Assembly (NCBI GenBank): GCA_017893485.1
Contig: CM030368.1
Coordinates: 179,052,504 to 179,116,503 of the forward strand
Direction: 5' to 3'
From: Hemerocallis citrina
Lineage: Eukaryota; Streptophyta; Magnoliopsida; Asparagales; Asphodelaceae
DNA: 64,000 nt
Shown: in pieces, positions 23,897 through 34,177 of the stretch
Numbering within the stretch: position 1 is the first letter of the stretch
Layout: each line of letters opens with the position of its first letter
Program-made: the position numbers and the translations under genes
The notes under the pieces: generated by a model
The model's input: the letters and a program-made list of their open reading frames with translations, nothing else
Told to the model about the DNA's origin: nothing
The model's database searches: none

Positions 23897-24361
23897 CTAC
23901 ACTTGGTTTTTAAACGAAAAATCATCACCGTCCTGCTCGGTCGCCAGTCCGACAACTTCGGCCGTTAGTTCCTCCGCCTCCTTCCGAAGCTTCGCCTCCA
24001 CGGTCCGCAAGTGACGGATCTCAGAGAGCAAATCGTCCCGTTCGGCTAATATTTTCGACAAATTGTGCCGAATACATTGGACCCGAAAGGCGTTGCTAAA
24101 GGCAGTCTGCGAATCATCGTCCTCTCCTATGGGGGTCGTCTCGGCGATCCTGCTCTCCAAGCGCTGGATCTCGGCGTCTCGCTAATCGAGGACGAGCTGA
24201 AGGTGGCCCCGCTCGCTTTCTGCTCGGCGCGATTCCAGCTTAACTTCATAGAGCCGCTCTCGGCACCTCGCCGAGCGCGGCCTCGTCACCTCCGAGCCAA
24301 CCTTGGTCCGATCGTCGTCGTTCGAGCGATTGGGGCCAGTGTCTTGAGCTGCCACCACGAG
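23897..24361 (-). pseudogene. Antisense terminal exon 5: coiled-coil unit
   Basis: It begins after a good acceptor (TTTTCAG, CAG at 24362-24364) in phase 0 and reads LVVAAQDTGPNRSND, then a heptad-rich segment with RLESRIAE and ERDDLLSEIRHLR. A single in-frame TAG at 24182-24184 interrupts it. The real stop is at 23897. The stretch DDLLSEIRHLR...EELTAEV resembles DELLAEIRYLE...LTSELEKV of the exon at 24535-25374, which suggests duplication. Element 2 has no counterpart. The function is not known; it could also be a remnant of a separate gene. Confidence 0.5.
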
Positions 24362-24446
24362 CTGAAAAGAGGAAAAAACGAATAACAAAATTTCAAAACA
24401 TTGCCGAAGTCCAACACTTCAAGAATTTTCCAAACAAACTTTCACA

Positions 24447-24452
24447 TTTATT
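24447..24452 (-). terminator. Poly(A) signal of antisense terminal exon 4
   Basis: AATAAA on the minus strand, 83 bases after the stop at 24535 and before the next acceptor at 24362. Confidence 0.5.
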
Positions 24453-24534
24453 CAGATATAGTGACTCTACATACAACAAGACCGACCGTACAACAGAGTT
24501 TTACAACAGACAGAAGAAACATAAGACGACATGT

Positions 24535-25374
24535 TTAGGGCCTCTTCGGAAGGGGTACGCTTTGGTTCAAGGAAACGCGGGGACGGCGAGGCCTGACCTC
24601 CGAACTCGATTCCAAACCAACAAAGCGGGATACCCCTTCGCCACTGACCCCAACTGTGGCGCCGACCGAGGCACCGCTAGACGAGACGGCTACGCTACTC
24701 TGAGCGTCAACAGGACTCCGCCTAGCCACAGGCAAATGAGTCGCAAGTTCATAGAAGGTGATCCCTCTCTCGCTCTCTTCACGAGTACACGACGTACTGC
24801 GGACGTTGGCCCTCTCAGGCAGAGGCTTGAGCGACGCAACCTCTTCCTCCAGCTCAATAATCCTATCTCTCAGGGCATCATCCTTCACTAACATCTTCAA
24901 ATGAGGAGGTCTCGACGAGCCCGAGGCATTGGCGCTATCGGTCGCGAGCCATCGGTAGTGGGTGACCTCGATCCCCCTATCTATCGTGATCCTCCGAAGC
25001 TTGTCGACCTCGGCCAACAACTTTTTGCGCTCGGTCGACACCTTCTCCAGCTCGGAAGTTAGCTTCTCTTCCGCCGCCGAGCATTCTTTCCCCGCTAACT
25101 CCAAGTATCGGATCTCGGCCAAAAGCTCGTCATTCTTTTGCTCGGCGAGGGAGAGCTCCTTACGAAGACGACCGCTCTCACCTTCGGGACAAGGAGCTTG
25201 GGGTTGCTTCCGCAGTTGCTTCAACTCGCGACAGTACCCCCTCACAGCTGCCTTTGTCTCCTCCAGCTTCAAGAACATGAAAAACCGCCTCTCTCGGCTA
25301 TTGGAGAGCTCTCCCTTCGTTTTAGCCAGCTCCATACGAAGGTATGCAACCTCCGTGATCGGACCGAACTTCAC
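24535..25374 (-). CDS. Antisense terminal exon 4: coiled-coil protein segment
   Basis: Begins after a consensus acceptor (CTTTTCAG, CAG at 25375-25377) in phase 0 with VKFGPITEVAYLRMELAKTK, then about 280 codons uninterrupted to TAA at 24535-24537. The middle is a long charged coiled coil (QKNDELLAEIRYLE, STERKKLLAEVDKLRR). The C-terminus has RSTSCTREESERGITFYELAT and a basic end near RPRRPRVSLNQ. The element 2 homologue at 51623-52469 conserves the acceptor phase, the coiled coil and this C-terminal motif, so the protein was under selection at some time (inference). I do not recognise a known domain. Confidence 0.65.
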   Translation of the reverse strand: MKFGPITEVAYLRMELAKTKGELSNSRERRFFMFLKLEETKAAVRGYCRELKQLRKQPQAPCPEGESGRLRKELSLAEQKNDELLAEIRYLELAGKECSAAEEKLTSELEKVSTERKKLLAEVDKLRRITIDRGIEVTHYRWLATDSANASGSSRPPHLKMLVKDDALRDRIIELEEEVASLKPLPERANVRSTSCTREESERGITFYELATHLPVARRSPVDAQSSVAVSSSGASVGATVGVSGEGVSRFVGLESSSEVRPRRPRVSLNQSVPLPKRP

Positions 25375-25482
25375 CTGAAAAGCAGAGATAAATTCGAGGC
25401 CCAACACTTGGGGAATTTTACGCCTAATCAAACACAAAATCCGGAGACTAACACTTGGATAAATTTTGGCCAAACAAAGTGT

Positions 25483-25489
25483 TTTCATT
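25483..25489 (-). terminator. Poly(A)-like signal of antisense terminal exon 3
   Basis: AATGAAA on the minus strand, about 100 bases beyond the stop at 25588. The 3' sequence (cggactg-ccaccgct ... gaatgaaa) is shared with element 2 at 51370-51415. Confidence 0.4.
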
Positions 25490-25587
25490 CAAAACTCAGG
25501 AAAAAGTTTTACAAGAGCGGTGGTCAGTCCGCCGTTAGGCTTACAAAAAAGAAACAAAACAACAAAAGACTAAAAGAGGCAACCGAG

Positions 25588-27911
25588 TCAGCGGTCGACC
25601 TTTTTGTCGTTCGGGTCTGTCGACCCCTCGGCCTTGTCCTTGCCCTCGACCTCGTCCTCGTCCTCGCTCCCGCTCTCCTCCTCAGAGTCGTCCTCCTCCT
25701 CATCCTCGGCCTCAGTCTCACCCGGGCCTTCGACACCGTCAGTCTGTCCCTTGGGGCCGAGCATCCCCTAGGGAAGCTCCTCCACGGGGTCGTAGAAACG
25801 GTAGGAGGACGTGTCGAAACCCGGATTTCGAGCGGCGACATGGAGCAGGGCTCGGCCGTACGCGTCCTCCATGTTCTTGAACATGTGATGCTCGGCCTCG
25901 TCCTGGACGGCCTTCTTCGCCTTTGTCACCTTAGCCCGGTGCCTGGCCATGATCTTCTCGGCCCTCTTCCGAGCCGTCTCCGCCTCCGACCGAGCATTGG
26001 CCAGCTCCTCCTTCAGCTCGGCATTCTCCTTCTCCGATGCCTCAAGCTTGGCTGCCGTGTCCTTCGGCCGCTGAACGGCGTCGGCCAACTGCACCTCCAA
26101 TCCCGCCACTTCGGCCCCATGCTTGGCCGAGAGGAGTTGCTCAGCATCGAGCAGCTTCGTAGCTTTGACTCGCTCCGACCTCTCCCGGTCATACTCATGT
26201 TCCTTGCTCGCAAACTCCTCGAGCAAGAAGTTGAAGTGGCAGAGGGTCTGAAAAGAGAACAAACCGTTAGAGTCCGAACCCAGGAACTTAGAAAATTTCA
26301 GAAAAAGTTTCAATAGGAAAGTGTTCGGTCCACTTACCGACATTGTGTTCCGAGCGATCTGCATTGTGGCGTCCCCAACCAGCCCGGCCTTAAGGGCCGC
26401 TCGATCCTTGGGGGTCGGCAAGTGCTTTACCGCTTCCATACAGATGTTGCCGTCCCCCAAGAAACCGTCGACCTTCATCACCTGCCAGTCGGGGACGAAG
26501 ATCTGCTTGTGCCTCTCGGTCAAGATCTTCTCCGCATCGGCAGTGAGGGGCGGAACTTGGAGGGATAGCACCTCTTTCACGCCGAACACACCGCTCGACG
26601 AACCGGGAGCATCCCCCTTCGCCGTTGGTGTCGGCGCATCTGAAACAGGAGGATCGGGGACCGCGGCCTTCTCCTGCTTGGGACCGGCCTCCGGGACAAC
26701 GACCTTCTGCGGGTCAGCGGTCTTCGTGACCGAAGGCATCTTCTGGGCTCGGCTGCCCTGAGGCCCTGCCGAGGGTCTCTTCTTCCTCGACTCCTGTTCC
26801 TTCGCCTTGGCCTTCGCCATCAAAGCCTTGTAGTCCATCTTGGAAGATTCTGCGCAAGCCGAATGAAAAAACTTAGATGAATTTTTCAAGAACTTTACGC
26901 AAAGAAATAAAATACAAGAATCATACTAGGGTCGATCGGACTGAGACCCCCCCGGAACAAAGCTTCCTCGGTAATGTCTTTCCAACTTAGCATCGGCAAG
27001 GCGAGGAGCTTCTTGAGGACTTCAGCCTCCTCATCACTCAGTACCGGCTCCTTCTTAGCTCGCTTGGGCAGGCCCTCCCTCCTCCAAGCCGTCGGTATTG
27101 CCCAAGGTGCAGGAGCCCGGACAATGAAATACTTCTCCTTCCAGTGTTTGATCGAGTCCGGGTTCTCGATCAACTTCACGCCCGTCCGCGGCGACAGGTA
27201 GAACCTCTGCTCATTCCTGTTCGGCTGGCAGGGGCGGTAGAGGCTCCGAAGGAGGAACGAGCTCGGTTCAGCTCCGACCTCTTGACACCGGAGAAAAAAT
27301 GCCATGACATGCCTCCAAGTGTTCGGCATCAACTGAGCGGGGCTCAAACCGTACCAAACGAGAACCTCTACAATAAAGGGATGAAGCGGAAAACGGAGCC
27401 CGGCATGCAAGGAGTCGAGGGGAAAGACGCACGCGTCAGGCGAAGATGACGTGGAGGCTCGGAATCCCGGTCCGGGGAGAAGTAGCCCGTACTCGGCTGG
27501 AATCTGGAACCCGGCTCGGATCCGGTGCAGATCGACCTCGGTAAGAGACGAGATGGTATGGTCCACTTCGGATAACTCTCTCAGCTCATTCTCCTCTACG
27601 GACTTGGCGGTGCCCTGAGTCACCTTCTCCAACATCTCTTCGGAGTAGCTCCGAACACCCCCCACACTGGACAGAGCGATAGGCTGCCGACCGAACGCCC
27701 CTGCCGTCTTCGGCTGCTCGATTATTGTGACCACCCCTTTGCCCTTCTGAGACTTCGCCACAACTTCCTGGTGTGGCTTGGCGACTTCGCCACTCTTGCT
27801 CGGCCGAACAACGGTCTGCTCGGTCGGCTCCATCACCTCCTTTCCTTTACCCGCTCGGCCGACGGTTTGGTCCGAGGCGGGGGTCTCGTCCGAGGAAGTA
27901 ATCTTAACCAT
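25588..27911 (-). CDS. Spliced antisense gene of Tat element 1 (exons 1-3)
   Basis: Exon 1 27911-26927, intron 26926-26850 (77 bp, GT-AG, phase 1), exon 2 26849-26338, intron 26337-26248 (90 bp, GTAAGT...TTTTCAG, phase 0), exon 3 26247-25588. The three exons total 2157 bases, 719 codons. Exon 1 has a charged N-terminus and a globular domain with LRFPLHPFIVEVLVWYGLSP and MPNTWRHVMAFFLRC, resembling the plant 'putative gypsy type transposon' family (Pfam PF04195, from memory). Exon 3 is coiled coil with an acidic tail. A TAG at 25768-25770 comes before the tail and looks like a mutation; the frame beyond stays open for 59 codons to TGA. The function is unknown. Confidence 0.72.
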
Positions 27912-28103
27912 TTTTTAAAGAGAGAGGAGAGAGACTAACCTTGAAGTGACTGTTACGGTCAGAAAAGTTCGCCGGAGCAAAAGAAAGCCTCGCCGCGACA
28001 GCTAGCAGCACCACCTAGGAGCTAAAAACTTCGATGGTTAAAAGTAAAAACTTGAGAGAGAAAGTGAAAGTGAATAATGAGACTTGGATTGAGGGGGGGT
28101 GAA

Positions 28104-28113
28104 GATTTATAGT
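28104..28113 (-). promoter_or_regulatory. TATA box of the antisense gene, element 1
   Basis: The minus strand reads ACTATAAATC, followed by CTTCACCCCC and a pyrimidine-rich leader (CACTTTCACTTTCTCTCTC). Element 2 has CACTATAAG then TTTTCACCCCC and a similar leader, about 220 bases before its start codon against about 195 here. A conserved TATA, initiator region and spacing in two diverged elements support a real promoter. Confidence 0.65.
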
Positions 28114-29712
28114 AAAAAAGAAAAGTCCCTTGGACTTCCAAACGTAAGGGCGCGACTGTAACGCCCCGAATCCCAAATACACTGAATTCGAGATGTTCTA
28201 CAGGATCTTTTCGCTTCCTTGAGTACAATTTTACAAGGAAATTTAAACTTTTCACTTTACATCAGAGTTTACACCAATATTACACTTACATTGCACAGCG
28301 GAAGTAAAATTTTACAACAATGAAAACAAATATACAACAACATGGAGTAATCTTTAAGCATTTGTTCCTCTTTAATCTTTATCAAGCCATTTACCTGCAC
28401 ATAAGACTGTGGGTACGTCAGTTTATTCAACCGACGAACATTATACACGGCCATCCTCTCTATGCCGGAATAGTATAACTTAATTTTCCATATTTAACAA
28501 ACACAAACTTGTCACATTTCAAACTAAAGGGACTACCCTATGGATGTCGTGTTGTGATTGTGCACTTAATTCTTAATGCATTTATTTATGTTACATGACA
28601 CTAATGCGCACTTGTTCGGATTCTATGCATCCCATACTACATAGGTCCGAGGGCAAGCCCTTATTCGTTCTTCATCTTTGTAGGGTTCAATCCCTCGTTA
28701 TGTCTTAATTTACTACTGTAACTACAGTAGTGTCTTCGATGTCCTATGATCTATGAGCCCATGTCCAGGAAGCCTGGAGGGGAATCCCACGCACTGACAC
28801 GACGCATCGAGCAGGCAACCTATGGACAATTCAGCCTCCGCCATGGAACAATGGCACCACCCATAGCCACTCGAACATCCCACAAGCGTTGCCACCGGGA
28901 CGATAATTCTGGAGTAGCGCCCACGCCATGTCTTGACGCATCAAGCAGGCAGCCTGTGGATCGCTCTCACACCGCTAATCCGATGGCCCCCATACTCGTG
29001 TTTTTCTTCTACTTTCATCACGTCTCCACTATGTACTAATCCTTAGTTTTATTAAAAATCATGAACAAAATTAAATCTCTAGAATTAGCCTCTCCACTAA
29101 ACCGGACTTATTCATTCATTTCGACATGACCAACCTTGGTCTAATTTCAATATTTCATTTCGTTTTCTTTCCAACTGCCGGAGGAGACTTAGCTACTCTT
29201 CCAATTCAATTCCAATTTACAATTTCCACAGTGAGTACTTAAGACTCATAAAATTCATATTCATAACCAACGGATTTCTTTTTCATTCATATGATCTCTA
29301 ATTCATTCATTAATCCATAATCATACATGAACTCATGCACTTTATCAATTAATAATTCCACATTTGGAATTCACATCACTAATGAATATTCATACTTCAT
29401 ATTTTTTCCACATTATTCTCAAGTGAGAATAAATTGCATTCTATCACACAACAAGGTTCTTTTTGCCACATCATCTTCTAATACTCCATTATTATTTATT
29501 CTTATAAGCTACAATTTTTCACAAGTGTATACTCTAGAACCATAGTTCTAATTATGTCTTTTATTCACAAACCATAGTTGATCTCTTTCAAATAATGCCC
29601 AAATCAATTTTATAAAATCCCTTACATTTTTATGAGAATAACCATATTTTTTTCATAATTTTTGGACACCTAGAAACCCAAAAAAATATTTTTTTCAAAG
29701 ATGCCGAGGGTA

Positions 29713-29923
29713 GGATTCAAACCCAGGCACACGGAGAACACAGCCAAGAGCACCCGCCACTAGGCCGAACTGTGCCAGCGGTATGGTTACGGCTGAGAGC
29801 ATTAAATACTCTCGGCCTACAGTTTAATTGTTTTTAAAAAAAACAAACTAAAATAATGTTGCACACGGGATTCGAACCAGTCACTCCCGAGAACACAACC
29901 GCACGCAGTGACCACTTGAGCTA
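29713..29923 (-). other. Pair of tRNA-like A/B-box modules in solo LTR
   Basis: Module 29867-29923: A-box TAGCTCAAGTGG and B-box GGTTCGAATCCC, an excellent pol III promoter pair. Module 29713-29767: CGGCCTAGTGG and GGTTTGAATCC, one base off in the B-box. Both lie on the LTR strand. No tRNA cloverleaf was recognised. Confidence 0.55.
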
Positions 29924-31025
29924 CATGCTCAGGTTGTCACAGTACAAATTAAAATCCTTTTTGAATCAATTGCCACTGTTGTAAAAACGTCTCGATGTTC
30001 TATTAATCTTTGTTTCATATTGCTTTTATAGAAGTTACTGAAAAATTCCAGATTGACTTCCCCTCACATGATTTTCATACCAGTATGCATAAAATAATTT
30101 TTGTACCAATAAAAATATATTTTTCACACAATTCAATGAATTATACATTACAACTACTATACTTCTCATTTTTGACATTGCTTAACAATTGGCCTTCTAA
30201 TCTTTTTTATCCACAATTTTCTTACATTAATTTTCTGTTATTAATCTATTATTCAACATACAAATCTATTTTTTGAGTTTATCCATTCCCACAATAACTC
30301 AAAAGATCTCTACAACACATAAATTAGCATTAACCAAGTACTAACTTTTACATATAATTTGTGATGGTGATAAATGTATTTTCTTCCATCAATCTATAAT
30401 CATAATCAATTACACATGCAACTTATAAATTTTAACGATAGAATTACATGCTATTTCCATGTCAACAATTCAATCAATTAGGGATCATTTTCCAAATTTA
30501 ATGTGCATGCTTATTAATCATTTTTCATGCTTCATGGTTCAATATAATACTAGTATATTCCTAACTAGAAATAAGGAGAATTAACCCACAACTCAAATTA
30601 ATAATAGCACCACATACAAGTTAATCATAACATTCCAATCAATTCATAGACTAACTTTCCAATTAAGGTGTATTCTTATTAATATTTTTCATGCATCATT
30701 GTGATAATTAAATCTAGCATGGATCCCTATATTAGAAATAGGAAAAGTTACCCACCTTGTATGGAGAGAACAAACAAAATTAGCAACAAAAAGTCCTTTG
30801 CGACGAGATGCACCTCCTCCTAGATGATGCGCGCACAAGCTCCAAGCCACCAAAAACCGAGCTCCTCTCCTTGGAATGATGCCGACCTTCTTCTCCTTGT
30901 TTGAATGCAACACAATCCCACACAATTCTCTCAATCTTTTTAACTCACAACTTACTACTAAATAATGCTATTAGACTATAGGTTTGGAAAGATATAATTG
31001 CATAAGAATACTAGCCATGGGAGGG

Positions 31026-31035
31026 GGTATTTATA
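31026..31035 (-). promoter_or_regulatory. Putative LTR TATA box
   Basis: The minus strand reads TATAAATACC, about 590 bases inside the LTR start at 31622. Confidence 0.5.
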
Positions 31036-31739
31036 CTAGAAATCAAGTAGAATGAAGGGCTAGGATTAACTAGTTGGTTGTAGGATGGAAGGCCAAAATG
31101 AAAGTAGGAGTTATAAAAACTACCCACAACCAAATAACCACCATGCCATGACTACCACTCAAATTTTGAGTTTTCCCTCCAAGAAGCAATCCGGCCTAGC
31201 ACTTTTGTGCATGTTGCACGTGTACGTGCAATACACTTGCATGCCACTAGGCCTAAAAATTGTACATTTTAATTTTGTAAAAAAAATAAAATAGTATTAA
31301 AATAGTCTTCTACATGACAAGTTAAATAAAAATAGATTAATCCATGGGCTTTAGTTTTGGGCCAAAATAGTTATTTTAAAATAAAATAAATAATTTACAT
31401 TTTGGGCTTTAAGAAAAAGGCCTTTTAATCTAATTAAAATAAGGCTTTCTATTTATTTAAAGAAAAAGGCTTTTGTGTAAAGTAATTTGAAACCACATAT
31501 TTAAATATTTATACACATCACAATAAAATAATTATGAGATTAAATTCAACCAAAATATTGCACGTGCACACTACGTGCAAAATAAAATAATTTTTCATTA
31601 ATTGAAAAATCAGGGTATTACAGCAACTTTTGGGCCGCTCTCGAAACGTCGTGAAGGCCCAAAACCACTTTGTCTTTTCACCAAGTCAAGTTGTTCGGCA
31701 CGACAGGCTCGAAATCCGAGCAAACATGCAATCCGAACC

Positions 31740-33760
31740 TAGCAGCAAAGGGCCCGGTCGGCTAACCGAGCAAGTGCCCATCCGAGCGTCAAAACGGAGA
31801 AAATTCACTTTCTCCTCAACTTTCGTGTAAGATCTCGATCAGACGGCCCAGATCTTGCCAATGACGCTAAACGACAAGATAGCGTATTCTTGGGAACTGA
31901 GCCCGTCTCGAGATTTGCACCACCATCCAACGGCTCAGATTGCGCCACGTCGCTCAGACAACTGTGCCCTCAAATCTCCGGTCGGCCAACCGAGCTAGTG
32001 CCCATCCGACGGCCCAGAATGTCGCTCGGACAACCGTGCCCTCAGATCTCCACCTCTGTCCGAAGAAGCCAGAAGAAATTTGAATTAAAAGTTTTAAGGC
32101 ACCGCCCTCGGCGGGCCCCCCAGGCCCCAGGTCTCGGTCGGCATCCCTCTCACCCGTGAGCAAATCAAATCCTGCGGCCTCAGAGCCGAAGCCGCGAATC
32201 GTTCAGGGATTAGAGAGAAACCGCCGACTCACGGGGCCCGGTTAAAAAACAGATCAGCACACCTCCCATCTCTAACTCCTTCGGGCTGACAGCCATCAGA
32301 AGCCGTCAGCCCGGAACGAAGACAGAGATCGGAAGAGACCCATCCTTCCGAAGCACATTGTCCCCCGGATCCGGACTTTGGTCATCACCTCTTCCACCAT
32401 GATCTCCCCTGACCCTGACACCCGCATCGGGGCCGTCAGAGTCAGGAGAAGATCATGGTGGAAGAACGACCACCCGTCCTTCTGAAGCAACTCGTCCCTC
32501 GGGTCCGGACTACGGTCGTCACCACTTCTGCCCTGTTCTCCCTCGACCCTGACACCCACATCGGGGCCGTCAGGATCGGGAGAAGAACAAGGCAAAAGAG
32601 TGACCACCCCTCCGAACCTCTCGAGGTTAAAATTTCACAAGGCAGAATCCGCCCAAGGCAGACACCTCCGAGGTCTAAAACTCAACATTGTTACGACTGA
32701 AATGACAAGGGGAATGGGGTACTTATAACCTACCCTCCAAGAACCAGCCATTATGACCCTCGGGAGTTGAAACGCCACGCATTAATTGAAGGGCACCATT
32801 CTTAATGACCCCAGGAAGTTGGAACGCCGCACAAACCCCGGGACACCATTAATACCCGTGGGAGCAGAACCTTCTCGAAATTCGTTCTGCCAGTCAACGG
32901 CCCGGACCGCCATACCACGCTCGGATCGCCGAACAGCCGGACCTCCGGTTGGCCAACCGAGCAAGTGCCATTCCGAGCGTCAAAACGGAGAAAACTCACT
33001 TTCTCCTCAACATTCATGTAAGATCTCAATCAGACGGCCCAGATCTTGTCGGCGGCGCTAAATGATAAGATAGCATTTTCTTGGGAAACGCGCCCGTCTC
33101 GAGATTCGCGACACCATCCAATGGCTCAGATTGCACCACGTTGTTTGACCAGCCGAACCCTCAGATCTCCGGTCGGCCAACCAAGAGAATACACATCCGA
33201 CGGCTCAGAAGGTTGTTCGACCAGCCGAACCCTCAGAGCTCTGGTCGGCCAACCGAGCGAATACACACCCGACGGCTCAGAAGGTTGTTCGACCAGCCGA
33301 ACCCTCAGAGCTCCGGTCGGCCAACCGAACGAGTACACATCCGGCAGCCCAGAAAGCTGCTCGGCCGACCGAACCCTCACCCCTCCGGTCGGCCAACCGA
33401 GCAAGTGCCATTCCGAGCTTGCAAACGGAGAAAAAAGCACCCGAACCACCACAACCGTTGGATCTTCCAGAAATTCGCGCTCCTGATGATGAACGGCCCA
33501 GATCTTACCACGTGCGCTAAACGACAAGATAGCATTCCCTTGGGAAACGCGCTCATCTCAAGATTCGCGCCACCATCCGACGGCTCAGATTGCGCCACGT
33601 CGCTCGGATGGCTGAACCCTCACTCCTCCGGTCGGCCAACCGAGCAAGTGCCCATCCGAGCGTCAAAAGCGAAAAAATGGATGCCGAGCGACTTGGACCG
33701 TTGGATCACTCAGAAATTCGTGCTCGCCCAAGATCAAGGGTCCAGATTGCGCCACGTCAT
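31740..33760. repeat. Degenerate repeats upstream of the antisense gene, element 1
   Basis: The module ccggtcggccaaccgagcaagtg...cggagaaaa...taaacgacaagatagc...ttcttggga recurs at about 31751, 32941, 33384 and 33628, mixed with a sub-array of about four 72-bp units (33141-33420; gttgttcgaccagccgaacc at 33211 and 33283). CCACGT cores recur (near 31946 and 33595). The AAACGACAAGATAGCGTTTTCT part aligns with AAACGACAAAATCACGTTTTCT of the 250-bp monomer in element 2, so the upstream arrays are homologous. 32170-32700 is less repetitive and holds no gene I recognise. Confidence 0.75.
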
Positions 33761-34161
33761 AAATCGGTATTTAAAATCATTTTTTATTTATTTAAATCGT
33801 TTTATTTATTTAAAAATTGCGAAAAATTGCTAAAAATTTGGGAAAATTAACTAAAAATTCTAGAAAATAATTAAAAATTCGGGGGGATATTTTTGAGCCC
33901 CTGAACGAATAATTATTGCCTAGAATGTACTGTTAAGGCCCCCGAACGATTAGTTAACACATCGCAAAATTAAATAAATAGTCCGAAAAAATAGATAAAG
34001 CCGTCAAATACTCGATATGGCTACAGAACAGCACATGGCATCAAAAAATTACCTCACTACCCCCTTCGAGATTCAAAATCCTCCATTCAGACTCCGATAT
34101 AACTCCACTAGCCATTGAAACAGTTAAACTACTCCTCAAAGGCTGATCACACTCAGTCTTT
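33761..34161. other. AT-rich spacer before the 3' LTR of Tat element 1
   Basis: An AT-rich stretch (33780-33900, tttatttatttaaa and aaattaaa runs) followed by unique sequence. An inverse counterpart in element 2 at 44800-45060 has the same AT-rich character and ttcgggggcattcattaatt-like text, so it is a conserved part of the element. No ORF is supported. Confidence 0.6.
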
Positions 34162-34177
34162 AGGAGTGGGGGACTCG
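34162..34177 (+). promoter_or_regulatory. Polypurine tract of Tat element 1
   Basis: AGGAGTGGGGGACTCG directly before the 3' LTR start TGATATGG. Element 2 has CGGGAGTGGGGGGCTCG in its orientation. Confidence 0.85.

Larger units (their letters stand above)
28157..31622 (-). mobile_element. Solo LTR of the long-LTR gypsy superfamily, nested in Tat element 1
   Basis: TG at 28157 (TGTAACGCCCCGAATCCC) to CA at 31622, flanked by GCGAC (28152-28156) and GCAAC (31623-31627), a 5-bp duplication with one CG-to-CA change. It is 3.47 kb without PBS, PPT or coding sequence, so it is a solo LTR left by LTR-LTR recombination. The minus orientation is inferred from relatives (TATAAATACC on the minus strand at 31026-31035). 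It interrupts Tat element 1 about 44 bp upstream of the antisense TATA box. Confidence 0.85.
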
